In this document: piece by piece, positions 1-6,804 of the stretch
Position numbering within the stretch: the first letter of the stretch is position 1
How the letters are laid out: each line of letters begins with the position of its first letter
The notes under the pieces: generated by a model
Databases searched by the model: none
What the model saw: the letters and a program-made list of their open reading frames with translations, nothing else
Told to the model about the DNA's origin: nothing
Assembly: GCA_964384625.1 (NCBI GenBank)
Contig: CAYLNH010000257.1
Location: 1 to 10,607, forward strand
DNA: 10,607 bases
Source: CAYLNH01 sp964384625
Lineage (GTDB): Bacteria; Verrucomicrobiota; Lentisphaeria; JABSQK01
Reading direction: 5' to 3'
Position numbers and translations under genes: made by a program

Positions 1-46
1 CTAATATAGCACACACCGCGAGAATGTCGCCTATTTGCGTGCCGGA

Positions 47-985
47 TTAATAGTAACTGCGAATCGCGTGGGCCAGCTGGAATTTCTGGTCGTCGGACAG
101 TTTGCTGTCGGCGATCATCGCGTTGTCCTGCTCGGCCTCGGTCAGATAGAAATCGAACTTCTCCAGCGCATACGCCGCCACCTCCTCAATCAAACCAAAG
201 TGCTGCGTGTACAGGTAGCGTGTCGGCAGGTTTGCCGTGGCGGTGCCGTGGCGATAAAAACAGATCGCGAACCGCGCGGTCAAGGCGGTGCCGGCCGGCA
301 CGTCCATCATCAGCGCGGCGGTGCCGCCCAGGCCGAACACCAGGTTTTCCGGATGCTCCGGCGCCACGATCGCCTCGATATTGAAGCCTTGGCCGCTGGA
401 GATGAACTCGTCATTGGACGCGATCGCCAGCAGTTGCCCCTGGCCGATGCCTTTCAGGTCGCACACCGGATCCAGCCGGCGCATCGATGAATACGGGTCA
501 TTCCCCTGGAAGCCGAAGAACGCCTTGCGCGGAGCCTCGCCCTGCAAATTGTCCAGCGTCAGTTCCGCCAGCACCGCCGGGCAAAGGACCTCCTTCATTT
601 TCTCGTCGGTCGCCGTGGCCGGATCCGGCACGTTGCGCACCGGGGAGATCACGCGGAACGTCAGGTCGCCGGCCGTCCAGGTGTCGGTCGCCACGTTGAA
701 GTCGCGGCTGATGCGATCCTTCGCGATCGCCAGCACCTGCGGCTTCGGCGCGTCGTCGCCGTCGGCTTCAACGTCGTAGCGGGCGGCTTCATCAACGTCC
801 GGCGCCTGGAAGAAGGGCAGCGCCTCGAACCGTCCCGGGGTTGTTTCGCAGCCGATGTAGATATTCTGTTCCGCCGGGCGGCTCAGCTCCAGCCCGAGCC
901 CACCGTTGGGGCCGGGGAAACCAAGGGTGAAACTGGCGAACGCGCCAACCGGCGAATGATGAGCATTGAAGAAAATATTGCGCAT
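47..985 (-). CDS. GH52 beta-xylosidase-like protein, N-terminal half only (truncated)
   Basis: The protein begins MRNIFFNAHHSPVGAFASFT and continues with TLGFPGPNGGLGLEL, VATDTWTAGDLTFRVISPV, FFGFQGNDPYSSMRRLD and SDDQKFQLAHAIRSYY. From memory these match the N-terminal beta-sandwich domain of glycoside hydrolase family 52 (beta-xylosidases that release xylose from xylo-oligosaccharides). Family members are about 700 residues; this one is 312 and ends at a TAA right after the conserved AIRSYY. The nucleophile Glu and acid/base Asp known for the Geobacillus enzyme lie beyond this point, so the product should be inactive alone. I chose the ATG at 985 because family proteins start just before FFNAHHSPVG; a GTG at 1042 would add 19 residues with no family similarity. 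An AGGGA lies 10 bases upstream of 985. Only 46 bases follow the stop, and they do not read as the rest of the family in any frame. No signal peptide is seen. A truncated pseudogene or an assembly edge are both possible. Confidence 0.82.
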   Translation of the reverse strand: MRNIFFNAHHSPVGAFASFTLGFPGPNGGLGLELSRPAEQNIYIGCETTPGRFEALPFFQAPDVDEAARYDVEADGDDAPKPQVLAIAKDRISRDFNVATDTWTAGDLTFRVISPVRNVPDPATATDEKMKEVLCPAVLAELTLDNLQGEAPRKAFFGFQGNDPYSSMRRLDPVCDLKGIGQGQLLAIASNDEFISSGQGFNIEAIVAPEHPENLVFGLGGTAALMMDVPAGTALTARFAICFYRHGTATANLPTRYLYTQHFGLIEEVAAYALEKFDFYLTEAEQDNAMIADSKLSDDQKFQLAHAIRSYY

Positions 986-1181
986 GAGATATGGGTCCCT
1001 TTCCGGAACGGAATCGTGCGGCATCAACTTGGTTTCGTACACTACCTAACACCTACCCCAATGCAAGAAAGCGCGGACATACGCCCAACGCAGGTATGGC
1101 CTGACTCCGCTCTGCTTCGTGACGGGCTGCAGCAAAACGATTCCATGCCAGCTTCTACACCGAGGGAAGGAGAATTCAGGG

Positions 1182-1370
1182 ATGAATCGACAGATCGAAA
1201 AGCGTCGCATGGCGCGTGCGGTGGAATTGGGCGCCAGGACCAGCTCTGAGGTCCTGCTGGGACGCGAGAGTTCCAAGAAACAGAACGCCCCCCGGGGATG
1301 CCGGGGGCGTGAGTCCGTAAGCCGCCGCGCAAGTCGAGAAGGCGGTGCAATAATGCTTGCCTGTTTATGA
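1182..1370 (+). CDS. Possible 62-residue basic small protein (weak)
   Basis: An ATG at 1182 is preceded by AAGGAG at 1167-1172 with a 9-base spacer, a good ribosome-binding site. The reading begins MNRQIEKRRMARAVELGART and is rich in Arg and Ser. The second half runs through a GC-rich hairpin and into the tRNA-like anticodon arm on the opposite strand, which argues against it being coding throughout. I do not recognise the protein. The Shine-Dalgarno sequence is the only positive evidence. Confidence 0.15.
   Translation: MNRQIEKRRMARAVELGARTSSEVLLGRESSKKQNAPRGCRGRESVSRRASREGGAIMLACL
1235..1256. other. Hairpin, 7-bp stem
   Basis: CAGGACC and GGTCCTG form a perfect 7-bp stem around the 8-base loop AGCTCTGA. 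There is no T-tract on either side, so it is not a standard intrinsic terminator. It lies inside the weak small ORF at 1182. Confidence 0.35.
1285..1310. other. GC-rich hairpin, 8-bp stem, terminator-like without T-tract
   Basis: ACGCCCCC and GGGGGCGT pair perfectly over 8 bp around a 10-base loop. Such a stable hairpin could stall polymerase, but no run of T follows on either strand. It may be a transcript-end structure or simply a GC-rich palindrome. Confidence 0.35.
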
Positions 1371-1403
1371 GACAGGTGCCTTTACCATTTGGCTGATCTC
1401 ACG
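1333..1403 (-). tRNA. tRNA-Met-like (CAU anticodon), apparently without a normal T-arm
   Basis: Read on the minus strand, GCC AAATGGTAAA GGC forms a D-arm with the GG pair in the loop. An A follows, then an anticodon arm with stem CCTGT/ACAGG and 7-base loop CTCATAA, which puts CAU at 1369-1367. CAAGC after it would serve as a 5-base variable region. Beyond that no TTCRANN T-loop with a pairing stem is visible, and the acceptor strands CGTGAGA and TCTCGAC pair over only about five positions counting a G-T wobble. The D-arm also has one base too many before it. This is best read as a degraded or unusual tRNA gene, possibly from a phage-type tRNA cluster. The decoded residue would be Met (or Ile if the C34 were lysidine-modified). 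Confidence 0.45.
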
Positions 1404-1406
1404 GAA

Positions 1407-1433
1407 TGGTGGAGAAGAATGATTCGAACCTTC
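1407..1433 (-). pseudogene. tRNA 3'-end-like fragment (T-arm, acceptor strand, CCA)
   Basis: On the minus strand the sequence runs GAAGG TTCGAAT CATTC, a T-arm with a canonical T-loop and one G-A mismatch in the stem, and then TTCTCCACCA, like an acceptor strand ending in CCA. No D-arm or anticodon arm is recognisable in the 90 bases upstream of it on that strand. It lies only three bases 5' of the CAU tRNA-like segment, so the two pieces stand in the order 3' half then 5' half. It may be the remnant of a second tRNA; the permuted-gene alternative is discussed in the findings. Confidence 0.4.
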
Positions 1434-1582
1434 AGTAGTATGTGCGCCTGGTCGGTAACGGCGCGGCAAACGAGAATGTGGGCGCTCCGCGGCGTTCTGT
1501 CAGCGGTAGACAAACCGGACTTGCCGGAGTACCCGTTCGTACCCAACATCCCAATACTCCATCATTCCATCCGGGACCTGAC

Positions 1583-2173
1583 ATGCCACAGGCAATCATT
1601 ATAGGGGGGCCGAACGGCTCGGGGAAATCGACGTTCGCCGAGGAGTACCTGGTCGACCACCCCGTGGACTACCTGTGCACCGACGCGATCGCAGTGCGGC
1701 TCGATCCCGAGAAACCCGATCGCTCGAAGGTGAAGGCCGGGAGGGCGTTTATCAAGACTGTGCGCGAGTATATCGATGAGGGCCGCGACCTGATGATCGA
1801 GTCGACGCTGTCCGGCAAAACGCTGCGGCACCTGATCAACAAACTGAAGCGTCACGACTATGTGGTCACCATCATCTATCTGTTCCTGGAGAACACCGAT
1901 ATCTGCGTCCATCGCGTGCAGCAGCGGGTGCTCAAGGGCGGCCACCATGTGCCCGCCGAAGATGTCATCCGCCGCTTCCATCGGAGCAAGATAAACTTCT
2001 GGGTATGGTACAGAAAAATGGCCGACCGATGGTATATTTACTACAATTCCGAAGACAACTTCGAAGTCGTTGCCGCCAGCATCGGCGGGGAGTACCACCT
2101 GGTGAACGACGAGTTGTTTGAGAAGTTCCGCAAGGTAGTGAGAAGTGTCGGACCCGAAACGAAAATTCGTTGA
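1583..2173 (+). CDS. Zeta-toxin-family P-loop kinase (COG4185-like)
   Basis: The 196-residue protein has a Walker A motif GGPNGSGKST at residues 8-17, TDAI at 33-36 where family members place a catalytic Asp, and ESTLSGKT at 73-80. A LID-like stretch, R115 with GGHHVP and then RRF at 130-132, follows. This order is typical of zeta-toxin-like kinases; classical zeta and PezT phosphorylate UDP-N-acetylglucosamine and block wall synthesis. Whether this branch uses that substrate is unknown. The ATG at 1583 puts the P-loop at the usual distance from the N-terminus; the frame stays open upstream to a GTG at 1442, but that extension is unlike the family, and no strong Shine-Dalgarno precedes 1583. 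The last 29 bases overlap the next gene, which suggests translational coupling to a partner. No signal peptide or membrane segment is present, so it is cytosolic. Confidence 0.8.
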   Translation: MPQAIIIGGPNGSGKSTFAEEYLVDHPVDYLCTDAIAVRLDPEKPDRSKVKAGRAFIKTVREYIDEGRDLMIESTLSGKTLRHLINKLKRHDYVVTIIYLFLENTDICVHRVQQRVLKGGHHVPAEDVIRRFHRSKINFWVWYRKMADRWYIYYNSEDNFEVVAASIGGEYHLVNDELFEKFRKVVRSVGPETKIR

Positions 2174-2405
2174 CGAGTCGAAGCGTTTGGGCGGCAAGTT
2201 CAAACGCATCGGCAGCCGGGCGGTCCGCAAGGCGCGGGAAGAGAACCGCCGCCTGGGGATCCCGAATGCCGTCTCGCGCGATGGCGAACTCGAGTACGAA
2301 CTCCCGGACGGCCAGGTGACCAACGAAAACCCGTTCGACGACGATGCGCCGGCGCCGGAGGAACCGTTGCTTCCGAAGGCGGACACAGACGGAGAAGACG
2401 ACTGA
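2145..2405 (+). CDS. Small charged partner of the zeta-like kinase (putative antitoxin)
   Basis: This 86-residue protein starts at a GTG with AAGG about 9 bases upstream and overlaps the kinase gene by 29 bp in another frame. The N-terminal half is basic and predicted helical (KRKFVDESKRL, then SRAVRKAREENRRLGIPN). A short SRDGELEYELPDGQVTNENP segment follows, and the end is acidic (ADTDGEDD). From memory, the ENRRLGIPN...YELPDG pattern recurs in small proteins encoded next to COG4185 zeta-like kinases, so it probably binds or restrains the kinase. That is inference from neighbourhood and pattern. Unlike epsilon-zeta and PezAT, the small gene comes after the kinase gene. There is no helix-turn-helix that would mark an autorepressor. 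Confidence 0.68.
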   Translation: MSDPKRKFVDESKRLGGKFKRIGSRAVRKAREENRRLGIPNAVSRDGELEYELPDGQVTNENPFDDDAPAPEEPLLPKADTDGEDD

Positions 2406-2508
2406 CGTGTCCCGCTGCCGGGGGGGCCGGAGGTGATTGAAAATCCCGCTGGCTTGGGTATCTTCAAACACCGCCGAATAACCACAACAGTTACGGGTGG
2501 ACCAACGC

Positions 2509-3696
2509 ATGAAACTCAGCGTCATCGTGCCTTGCTACAACGAAAAGGACACGATCGAGGAAATTATCGGCCACATCAAGGACTGCGGCCACGTGGACCT
2601 CGAGATCATTGTCGTCGACGATTTCTCCACCGACGGCACGCGGGATCTGCTCAAGGACAAGGTTGAAGCCCAGGTCGACAAGGTCTTCTATCACCCCGTC
2701 AACCTCGGCAAAGGCGCCGCCCTGCGGACCGGATTCAAGGAAGCTACGGGCGACGTTGTCATTGTCCAGGATGCGGACCTCGAGTACGACCCGAAAGAAT
2801 ACGCCCTCCTGCTGGAGCCGATTCGCAACGGTCATGCCGATGTCGTCTATGGTTCACGCTTCATGGGGGGACACGCCCACCGCGTTGTCTACTACTGGCA
2901 CATGCTGGGCAACCGTTTCCTTACCACACTCTCGAATATGCTCACCAACATCAACCTGACGGACATGGAAACCTGTTACAAGATGTTCAAGCGCGAGGTG
3001 ATCCAGAACATCGAGATTGAGGAAGACCGGTTCGGCTTCGAACCCGAGATTACGGCGAAAGTCGCCCAGCAGGGCTGTGTGATCTACGAGGTCGGCATCT
3101 CCTATTACGGCCGCACGTACGAGGAAGGCAAGAAGATTGGCTGGCGCGACGGCTTCCGGGCCATCTTCGCCATCCTGAAGTACAATATCTGGCATCGACT
3201 GCCGGTGCCGCCGACTCCCCCCGCCGTTCCGCCACCGGCCGCTGCAGAACCTGACTCCAAACCGGATCCGGTACAGCCCGCCGAAGTACCGCCGAGGCCC
3301 GCCGAAGAACCCGCCTTCGACCCCGAGGAAACGATCCACAAGCCCGTTGACCCGAAAGCTCCCGTCACCAGCGAAGACGACAAATCCGACGATGACAATT
3401 CGCCCGACGCGGCCGACGCAGAGAATCTTGACGACGATCAATCCGAATCCGGGTTCGATGCCGCTGAAACCGTCGACAAGCCGAAAAAGAAAGCCGCCGG
3501 CAAGAAATCGACGAAGAAGAACCCCGCCGGGAAGAAGCGCAGTCGCAAGAAGACAACCACGAAGTCCGGCAAGCAGGACAAGGGAAAGGCCGACGAGCAG
3601 GACAAGATGAAGGCCGACGAGCAGGACAAGGGAAAGGCCGACGAGCAGGACAAGAAGAAGGCCGACGACAAGAAATCCGATACGGAGGACAAGTAG
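2509..3696 (+). CDS. GT2 glycosyltransferase, DPM1-like, with long charged C-terminal tail
   Basis: Residues 1-229 form a GT-A fold of glycosyltransferase family 2: MKLSVIVPCYNEKDTIEEII at the start, VVDDFSTDGT at 35-44, NLGKGAALRTGF at 65-76 and the metal-binding DAD at 88-90 in QDADLEYDP. This resembles dolichyl- or polyprenyl-phosphate mannosyl/glucosyltransferases that charge a lipid carrier with sugar. No transmembrane helices follow, so it would be a soluble or peripheral enzyme. From about residue 230 the protein changes to a Pro-rich linker, an acidic Asp/Glu/Ser stretch, a Lys/Arg-rich block and an 8-residue repeat (KADEQDKx). This 165-residue tail is not part of the family. I chose the ATG at 2509, directly before LSVIVPCYNE; a GTG at 2497 is possible. 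The rmlC gene begins two bases after the stop, so the two are probably co-transcribed. Sugar donor and acceptor cannot be read from sequence. Confidence 0.88.
   Translation: MKLSVIVPCYNEKDTIEEIIGHIKDCGHVDLEIIVVDDFSTDGTRDLLKDKVEAQVDKVFYHPVNLGKGAALRTGFKEATGDVVIVQDADLEYDPKEYALLLEPIRNGHADVVYGSRFMGGHAHRVVYYWHMLGNRFLTTLSNMLTNINLTDMETCYKMFKREVIQNIEIEEDRFGFEPEITAKVAQQGCVIYEVGISYYGRTYEEGKKIGWRDGFRAIFAILKYNIWHRLPVPPTPPAVPPPAAAEPDSKPDPVQPAEVPPRPAEEPAFDPEETIHKPVDPKAPVTSEDDKSDDDNSPDAADAENLDDDQSESGFDAAETVDKPKKKAAGKKSTKKNPAGKKRSRKKTTTKSGKQDKGKADEQDKMKADEQDKGKADEQDKKKADDKKSDTEDK
3577..3672 (+). repeat. 24-bp tandem repeat in the glycosyltransferase tail
   Basis: Four consecutive 24-base units start at 3577, 3601, 3625 and 3649 and keep the reading frame. 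They encode DKxKADEQ, with x being Gly, Met, Gly and Lys, and the last unit ends in DK instead of EQ. Units 1 and 3 are identical. Copy number could change by slippage without breaking the gene. Confidence 0.9.
3684..3689 (+). promoter_or_regulatory. Ribosome-binding site for rmlC
   Basis: GGAGGA sits 9 bases before the GTG at 3699, inside the last codons of the glycosyltransferase gene. It supports that GTG as the rmlC start and suggests translational coupling. Confidence 0.7.
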
Positions 3697-3698
3697 CT

Positions 3699-4259
3699 GT
3701 GAAGGTGAAAGCAACGCAGTTTCCGGAAGTCCTCCTGGTGGAGCCCCGGTTGTTTGGCGACAGCCGCGGCAGCTTTATGGAGTCGTACTCGTTCCGGCGC
3801 TACGCGGCTGCCGGCATGCCCGCCCGTTTTGTTCAGGACAATCATTCGCAATCCCGGCAGAATGTGGTCCGCGGACTGCACTACCAGCTGGCGCCGGGCC
3901 AGGCCAAACTCATTCGCGTCCTGATGGGCTGCATCCACGATGTGGTGGTCGACATTCGGCGCGGGTCCCCGACCTTCGGCACGTGGATCGCGGTTGAATT
4001 ATCCGCCGTGAATCGGCGTCAGATCTTCATTCCGGCGGGCTTCGCTCACGGCTTCAGTGTCCTGAGCGAGACCGCGGAAGTGGAGTACAAAGTGGATCGC
4101 TATTACAACCCGGAACTCGAACGCGGCATCGCCTACGACGACCCGGAACTGGCCATCGACTGGCAGGTGCAGTCGCCGATCGTGTCCGATCGCGATCAGG
4201 TGAACCCGACGCTGGCGGACGCCGAGCTGAACCTTGTCTACGCCGCCATGCCGGGATGA
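3699..4259 (+). CDS. rmlC: dTDP-4-dehydrorhamnose 3,5-epimerase
   Basis: RmlC converts dTDP-4-dehydro-6-deoxy-D-glucose to dTDP-4-dehydro-L-rhamnose, the third step of dTDP-L-rhamnose synthesis in the cytosol. At 186 residues it has normal length. Family marks are in order: FGDSRGSFMESY near 19-30, QDNHSQS at 46-52, VVRGLHYQ at 56-63 with the catalytic base His61, Lys70, VVVDIRRGSPTFG at 82-94, IPAGFAHGF at 111-119 and the proton-donor Tyr130 in VEYKVDRYY. All active-site residues I would look for are present. The start is GTG, supported by the GGAGGA site. The other rhamnose genes (rmlA, rmlB, rmlD) are not in this window. With the GT2 gene just upstream it suggests synthesis of a rhamnose-containing surface glycan. 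Confidence 0.95.
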   Translation: MKVKATQFPEVLLVEPRLFGDSRGSFMESYSFRRYAAAGMPARFVQDNHSQSRQNVVRGLHYQLAPGQAKLIRVLMGCIHDVVVDIRRGSPTFGTWIAVELSAVNRRQIFIPAGFAHGFSVLSETAEVEYKVDRYYNPELERGIAYDDPELAIDWQVQSPIVSDRDQVNPTLADAELNLVYAAMPG

Positions 4260-4326
4260 AACCTTTCCGGTCCGACGCGAGTACATACCGACAGAACCCA
4301 CTGTGGAACCGAATCGGAGCTTCCCT

Positions 4327-5241
4327 ATGAAGACACTGTTGCCGGCCCTCGCCCTGATGCTCGGCGCCGCCGCCGCGGTCTCGGCGCAAGAGCAGCCTGA
4401 TATCAAGCCGCACTTCGAGAAACTGGCCGCCGCCTACTTCGATCTGCCGGGGCAATACCCCAGCGTTTACACCTGCGAGATGAAGAGCCCGGAGATGGTC
4501 GATTCGATGGACGCCCGGGGCAAACGCGCCTGGGGCCGCGGTCACGTGCAGATCTCCAAGACCGTCAAGGGCGTGAAACTCACCGCCGAGGACATCGCCG
4601 ACGAACGGGCAAAGGGGCTCTTCGACCTGTTTCTGGGGTTCTGGCAGATCCGGCTGGGCCTGGAAATGGCCGCGCTCCAGGCCAGGATGCCGCCGGCCCT
4701 GGCAGGTACCGCCCTGTTTGCCTTGGCCGCTGCGCCCGACAAGTTCGAAACCATCGAACAGAAGAAGAAAGGACTGCTTCGCTTCGGGATCAAGGCGACC
4801 AATCCCCGAGAGATGCTGCAGAAGATCACCTTTATCGTCGACGAAGACTATCAGCTCAAGGAATATCACCTGCACAAAGCCGACGGCACCAGAATCGACG
4901 CGGTGCTCGAAAACAAACGCGAGGACTACACCGACAGAAAATGGCTGGTCACACAGATGAAAGCGCGGATCGAAGAAAAGAACGGTATGGTTACGCACGC
5001 GCAGGTGGACCTGCAGTACCGCACTGTCACGTTCGAAAAGAAGAAGCACGTGCTCTATAGAAAGATCGCCCTGCGCAACAAAGACGACAAAGGCCGCTAC
5101 ATCAAAAAGAATCCGAAGGACGTCAACCCGATCTCGTTCCACTTCGCCAGGTACAAGATCGCGGCGGGCCCGGTCAGGAAACCGCCGGTGCAACCCGACG
5201 CCGCCGAAAAAGACCCTTACCGCGGCATCTGGGTGCCCTGA
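4327..5241 (+). CDS. Secreted protein of unknown function
   Basis: The 304-residue product starts MKTLLPALALMLGAAAAVSA, a typical Sec signal peptide with likely cleavage after AVSA (residue 20), before QEQPD. Translation start at the ATG is supported by CGGAG at 4315-4319. The mature part begins with a helical segment and YPSVYTCEMKSPEM. The C-terminal half (about 170-290) alternates charged and hydrophobic residues (FIVDEDYQLKEYHLH, VTHAQVDLQYRTVTF, HVLYRKIAL) as beta-strands would. That pattern is loosely like LolA-type lipoprotein-carrier folds, but I cannot identify a family and assign no function. It sits 67 bases after rmlC and 7 bases before the membrane/TPR gene, so it may belong to the same transcript. 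Confidence 0.75.
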   Translation: MKTLLPALALMLGAAAAVSAQEQPDIKPHFEKLAAAYFDLPGQYPSVYTCEMKSPEMVDSMDARGKRAWGRGHVQISKTVKGVKLTAEDIADERAKGLFDLFLGFWQIRLGLEMAALQARMPPALAGTALFALAAAPDKFETIEQKKKGLLRFGIKATNPREMLQKITFIVDEDYQLKEYHLHKADGTRIDAVLENKREDYTDRKWLVTQMKARIEEKNGMVTHAQVDLQYRTVTFEKKKHVLYRKIALRNKDDKGRYIKKNPKDVNPISFHFARYKIAAGPVRKPPVQPDAAEKDPYRGIWVP

Positions 5242-5248
5242 ACCGGCC

Positions 5249-5824
5249 ATGGCAAGCGACCGCAGAAAGGCACTGACCAGTCTGGCCATCCGGGTGCTGA
5301 TCGCTCTGCCGTTCTGGATCGGCGGGCTGTACGGCGCCTTCTTCGCCGCCGGCGGCTTCGGCGATCTCGGTCGCCTGATCGTCTCCATGATGCTCATGCT
5401 CCTGGGCTGTATCATTGTCGCTTCGCCGATCGCCCATATATTGGCCGAGCCGTTCGGCAGTCTGTTCTATCCCACCGAAGAAGTCGAGGCCGCCGCCGTC
5501 TACAGCGCGGCTCAGGCGAAATTGCACCAGGGCGACATCGAAGGAGCCCTGGCCGAGTATGCACGGGTAGCAGCCGAATTCCCGGAAGAGATCCGGCCGC
5601 ATCTGGAAACAATCAGAATCATCGTCTTTGAACTTGAGGATACGGAACGCGGCCGAAACGCTCTGGAACAGGCAAAAGGCAAATTTGAGGACGCCGCCAG
5701 CCGCGGCGAACTGCAGACCGCATACGAGGATGCCGCCGCCCGGCTGGCGGCCAAACACGACGAACGCAAGAAAAAGATCAACGTCGACTGGATGTTTGAC
5801 GAGGACGAAGGTGGGCCGCTGTGA
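5249..5824 (+). CDS. Small membrane protein with a TPR-like cytosolic segment
   Basis: The protein has 191 residues. Two hydrophobic stretches, about 12-34 and 42-64, should form a membrane hairpin. From about 78 on it is soluble and helical, with a TPR-like helix pair (AVYSAAQAKLHQGDIEGALA then EYARVAAEFPEEIRPHLE) and a charged, coiled-coil-prone end (LEQAKGKFEDAASRGELQ to KKKINVDWMFDEDEGG). TPR segments usually bind other proteins; no partner can be named. The gene starts 7 bases after the secreted-protein gene, and its stop overlaps the DUF362 start in a GTGA, so the three are probably translated from one message. No strong ribosome-binding site is seen. Confidence 0.72.
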   Translation: MASDRRKALTSLAIRVLIALPFWIGGLYGAFFAAGGFGDLGRLIVSMMLMLLGCIIVASPIAHILAEPFGSLFYPTEEVEAAAVYSAAQAKLHQGDIEGALAEYARVAAEFPEEIRPHLETIRIIVFELEDTERGRNALEQAKGKFEDAASRGELQTAYEDAAARLAAKHDERKKKINVDWMFDEDEGGPL

Positions 5825-6756
5825 CCGTCGCTGTACGGACGGTAACCGAATATGACCGCCAGGCCGTCAAAACGGCCATTGACGATGCCCTGCGGACGCT
5901 GCCGCAGGATCCGCTCGACGCTTGCCGCACCGTGCTTCTGAAGCCGAACTTCATTGTCCCCGAAGACCACCGCAAGGCCAGCACCACGCATCCTGAGTTC
6001 TATCTGGCCGCGGCCGAGCTTCTGCTCGATGCCGGTAAGGCCGTGACGATTGCCGATTCACCGGCATTCGGCTCGACGGGCATGTGTATCCGAGCCCACA
6101 AGGCCCGCGCCGAGTGCAGACGCCTGGGAGTCAACATCCTCAACCTGCGACGTTCACGGCGCATCGACGGCGTGCCCAAGCACCCGCACTACGGTACGCT
6201 CAGTATCGCGGCGGACCTCGAGCGGTTCGACGCCGTCGTCAATCTGCCGAAACTAAAGGTGCACGGCCAGTTCGTGTTCACCGGCGCCACGAAGAACCTG
6301 TTCGGCTGCGTCGTCGGCAAACGCAAGGCCTACCGTCATTTCCGTTCACAGAACTGCCTCGAAGGTTTTGCCCGTATGATCCACGCCACGGCCGCCGCCG
6401 TCAATCCCGTATTGAATCTCGGCGACGGCATCGCGGCGCTGCACAAGAACGGCCCGCGCAACGGCGAACCATATCCGCTGGAAACTGTTGTCGTCAGCGA
6501 TTCCTACCTGGAGTTCGACTGGTACTTCGCCCGGCGCATCGGCCTGGACCCGGCAACCACGCCGCTGTTCCGGGTGGTGCCGAAGGGCCGGCGGCAGCAG
6601 CTCGAAGCCGCCTGCAAGGACCTCTTTACCGATCCGGCGTTCACGGTCCCGGACGATTTCGTACCGGCCCCGCCGAATCCCATCGAATTCACGCTCGGCC
6701 GGGTGGTGCGGTCGGTCTGGAAATCAATCCGCACGCGTTCCCTGACGGCGGAGTAA
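5821..6756 (+). CDS. DUF362-domain protein
   Basis: The 311-residue protein shows the DUF362 layout: LLKPNFI at about 39-45, a TTHPEF segment, VTIADSPAFGSTG, NLPKLKVHGQ from 141 and TGATKNLFGCVVGKRKAYRH around 155-174. Many DUF362 proteins carry a C-terminal 2[4Fe-4S] ferredoxin part; this one has none, as no CxxCxxC cluster is present. Their biochemical role is not established, so I give no reaction. The GTG start at 5821 overlaps the previous stop by 4 bases (GTGA) and has AGGTGG at 5809-5814 ahead of it. No signal peptide is visible, so it is probably cytosolic. The C-terminus is basic (VRSVWKSIRTRS). Confidence 0.85.
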   Translation: MTVAVRTVTEYDRQAVKTAIDDALRTLPQDPLDACRTVLLKPNFIVPEDHRKASTTHPEFYLAAAELLLDAGKAVTIADSPAFGSTGMCIRAHKARAECRRLGVNILNLRRSRRIDGVPKHPHYGTLSIAADLERFDAVVNLPKLKVHGQFVFTGATKNLFGCVVGKRKAYRHFRSQNCLEGFARMIHATAAAVNPVLNLGDGIAALHKNGPRNGEPYPLETVVVSDSYLEFDWYFARRIGLDPATTPLFRVVPKGRRQQLEAACKDLFTDPAFTVPDDFVPAPPNPIEFTLGRVVRSVWKSIRTRSLTAE

Positions 6757-6804
6757 CCTGAAGGACGGAACCCGAGTACTGTACTTCACCAGAGAGGAAC
6801 CGGA

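Larger units (their letters stand above)
986..1582. other. Long intergenic region with hairpins and tRNA-like pieces
   Basis: This gap lies between the minus-strand GH52 gene and the plus-strand kinase gene. It contains two GC-rich hairpins, one weak small ORF and two minus-strand tRNA-like segments, each listed separately. The part from 1434 to 1582 holds nothing I can name; it is open in frame with the kinase gene from a GTG at 1442, but the translated sequence has no recognisable similarity. I see no convincing sigma-70 promoter for either flanking gene. Confidence 0.6.

Noticed and set aside
1407..1433. 3' end of a tmRNA
   Set aside because: The ...CTCCACCA end is similar, but no tag-coding stretch ending in ALAA or matching 5' acceptor was found upstream on the minus strand.
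3050..3938. Long minus-strand frames rich in Leu/Val opposite the glycosyltransferase tail and rmlC
   Set aside because: They mirror the Lys/Asp/Glu-rich repeat codons of the plus-strand gene; plus-strand family matches are decisive.
4054..5415. Large minus-strand open frame of 453 codons
   Set aside because: It lies opposite rmlC, the secreted protein and the membrane protein genes, which have proper starts, ribosome sites and a signal peptide; the minus frame has no recognisable motif.
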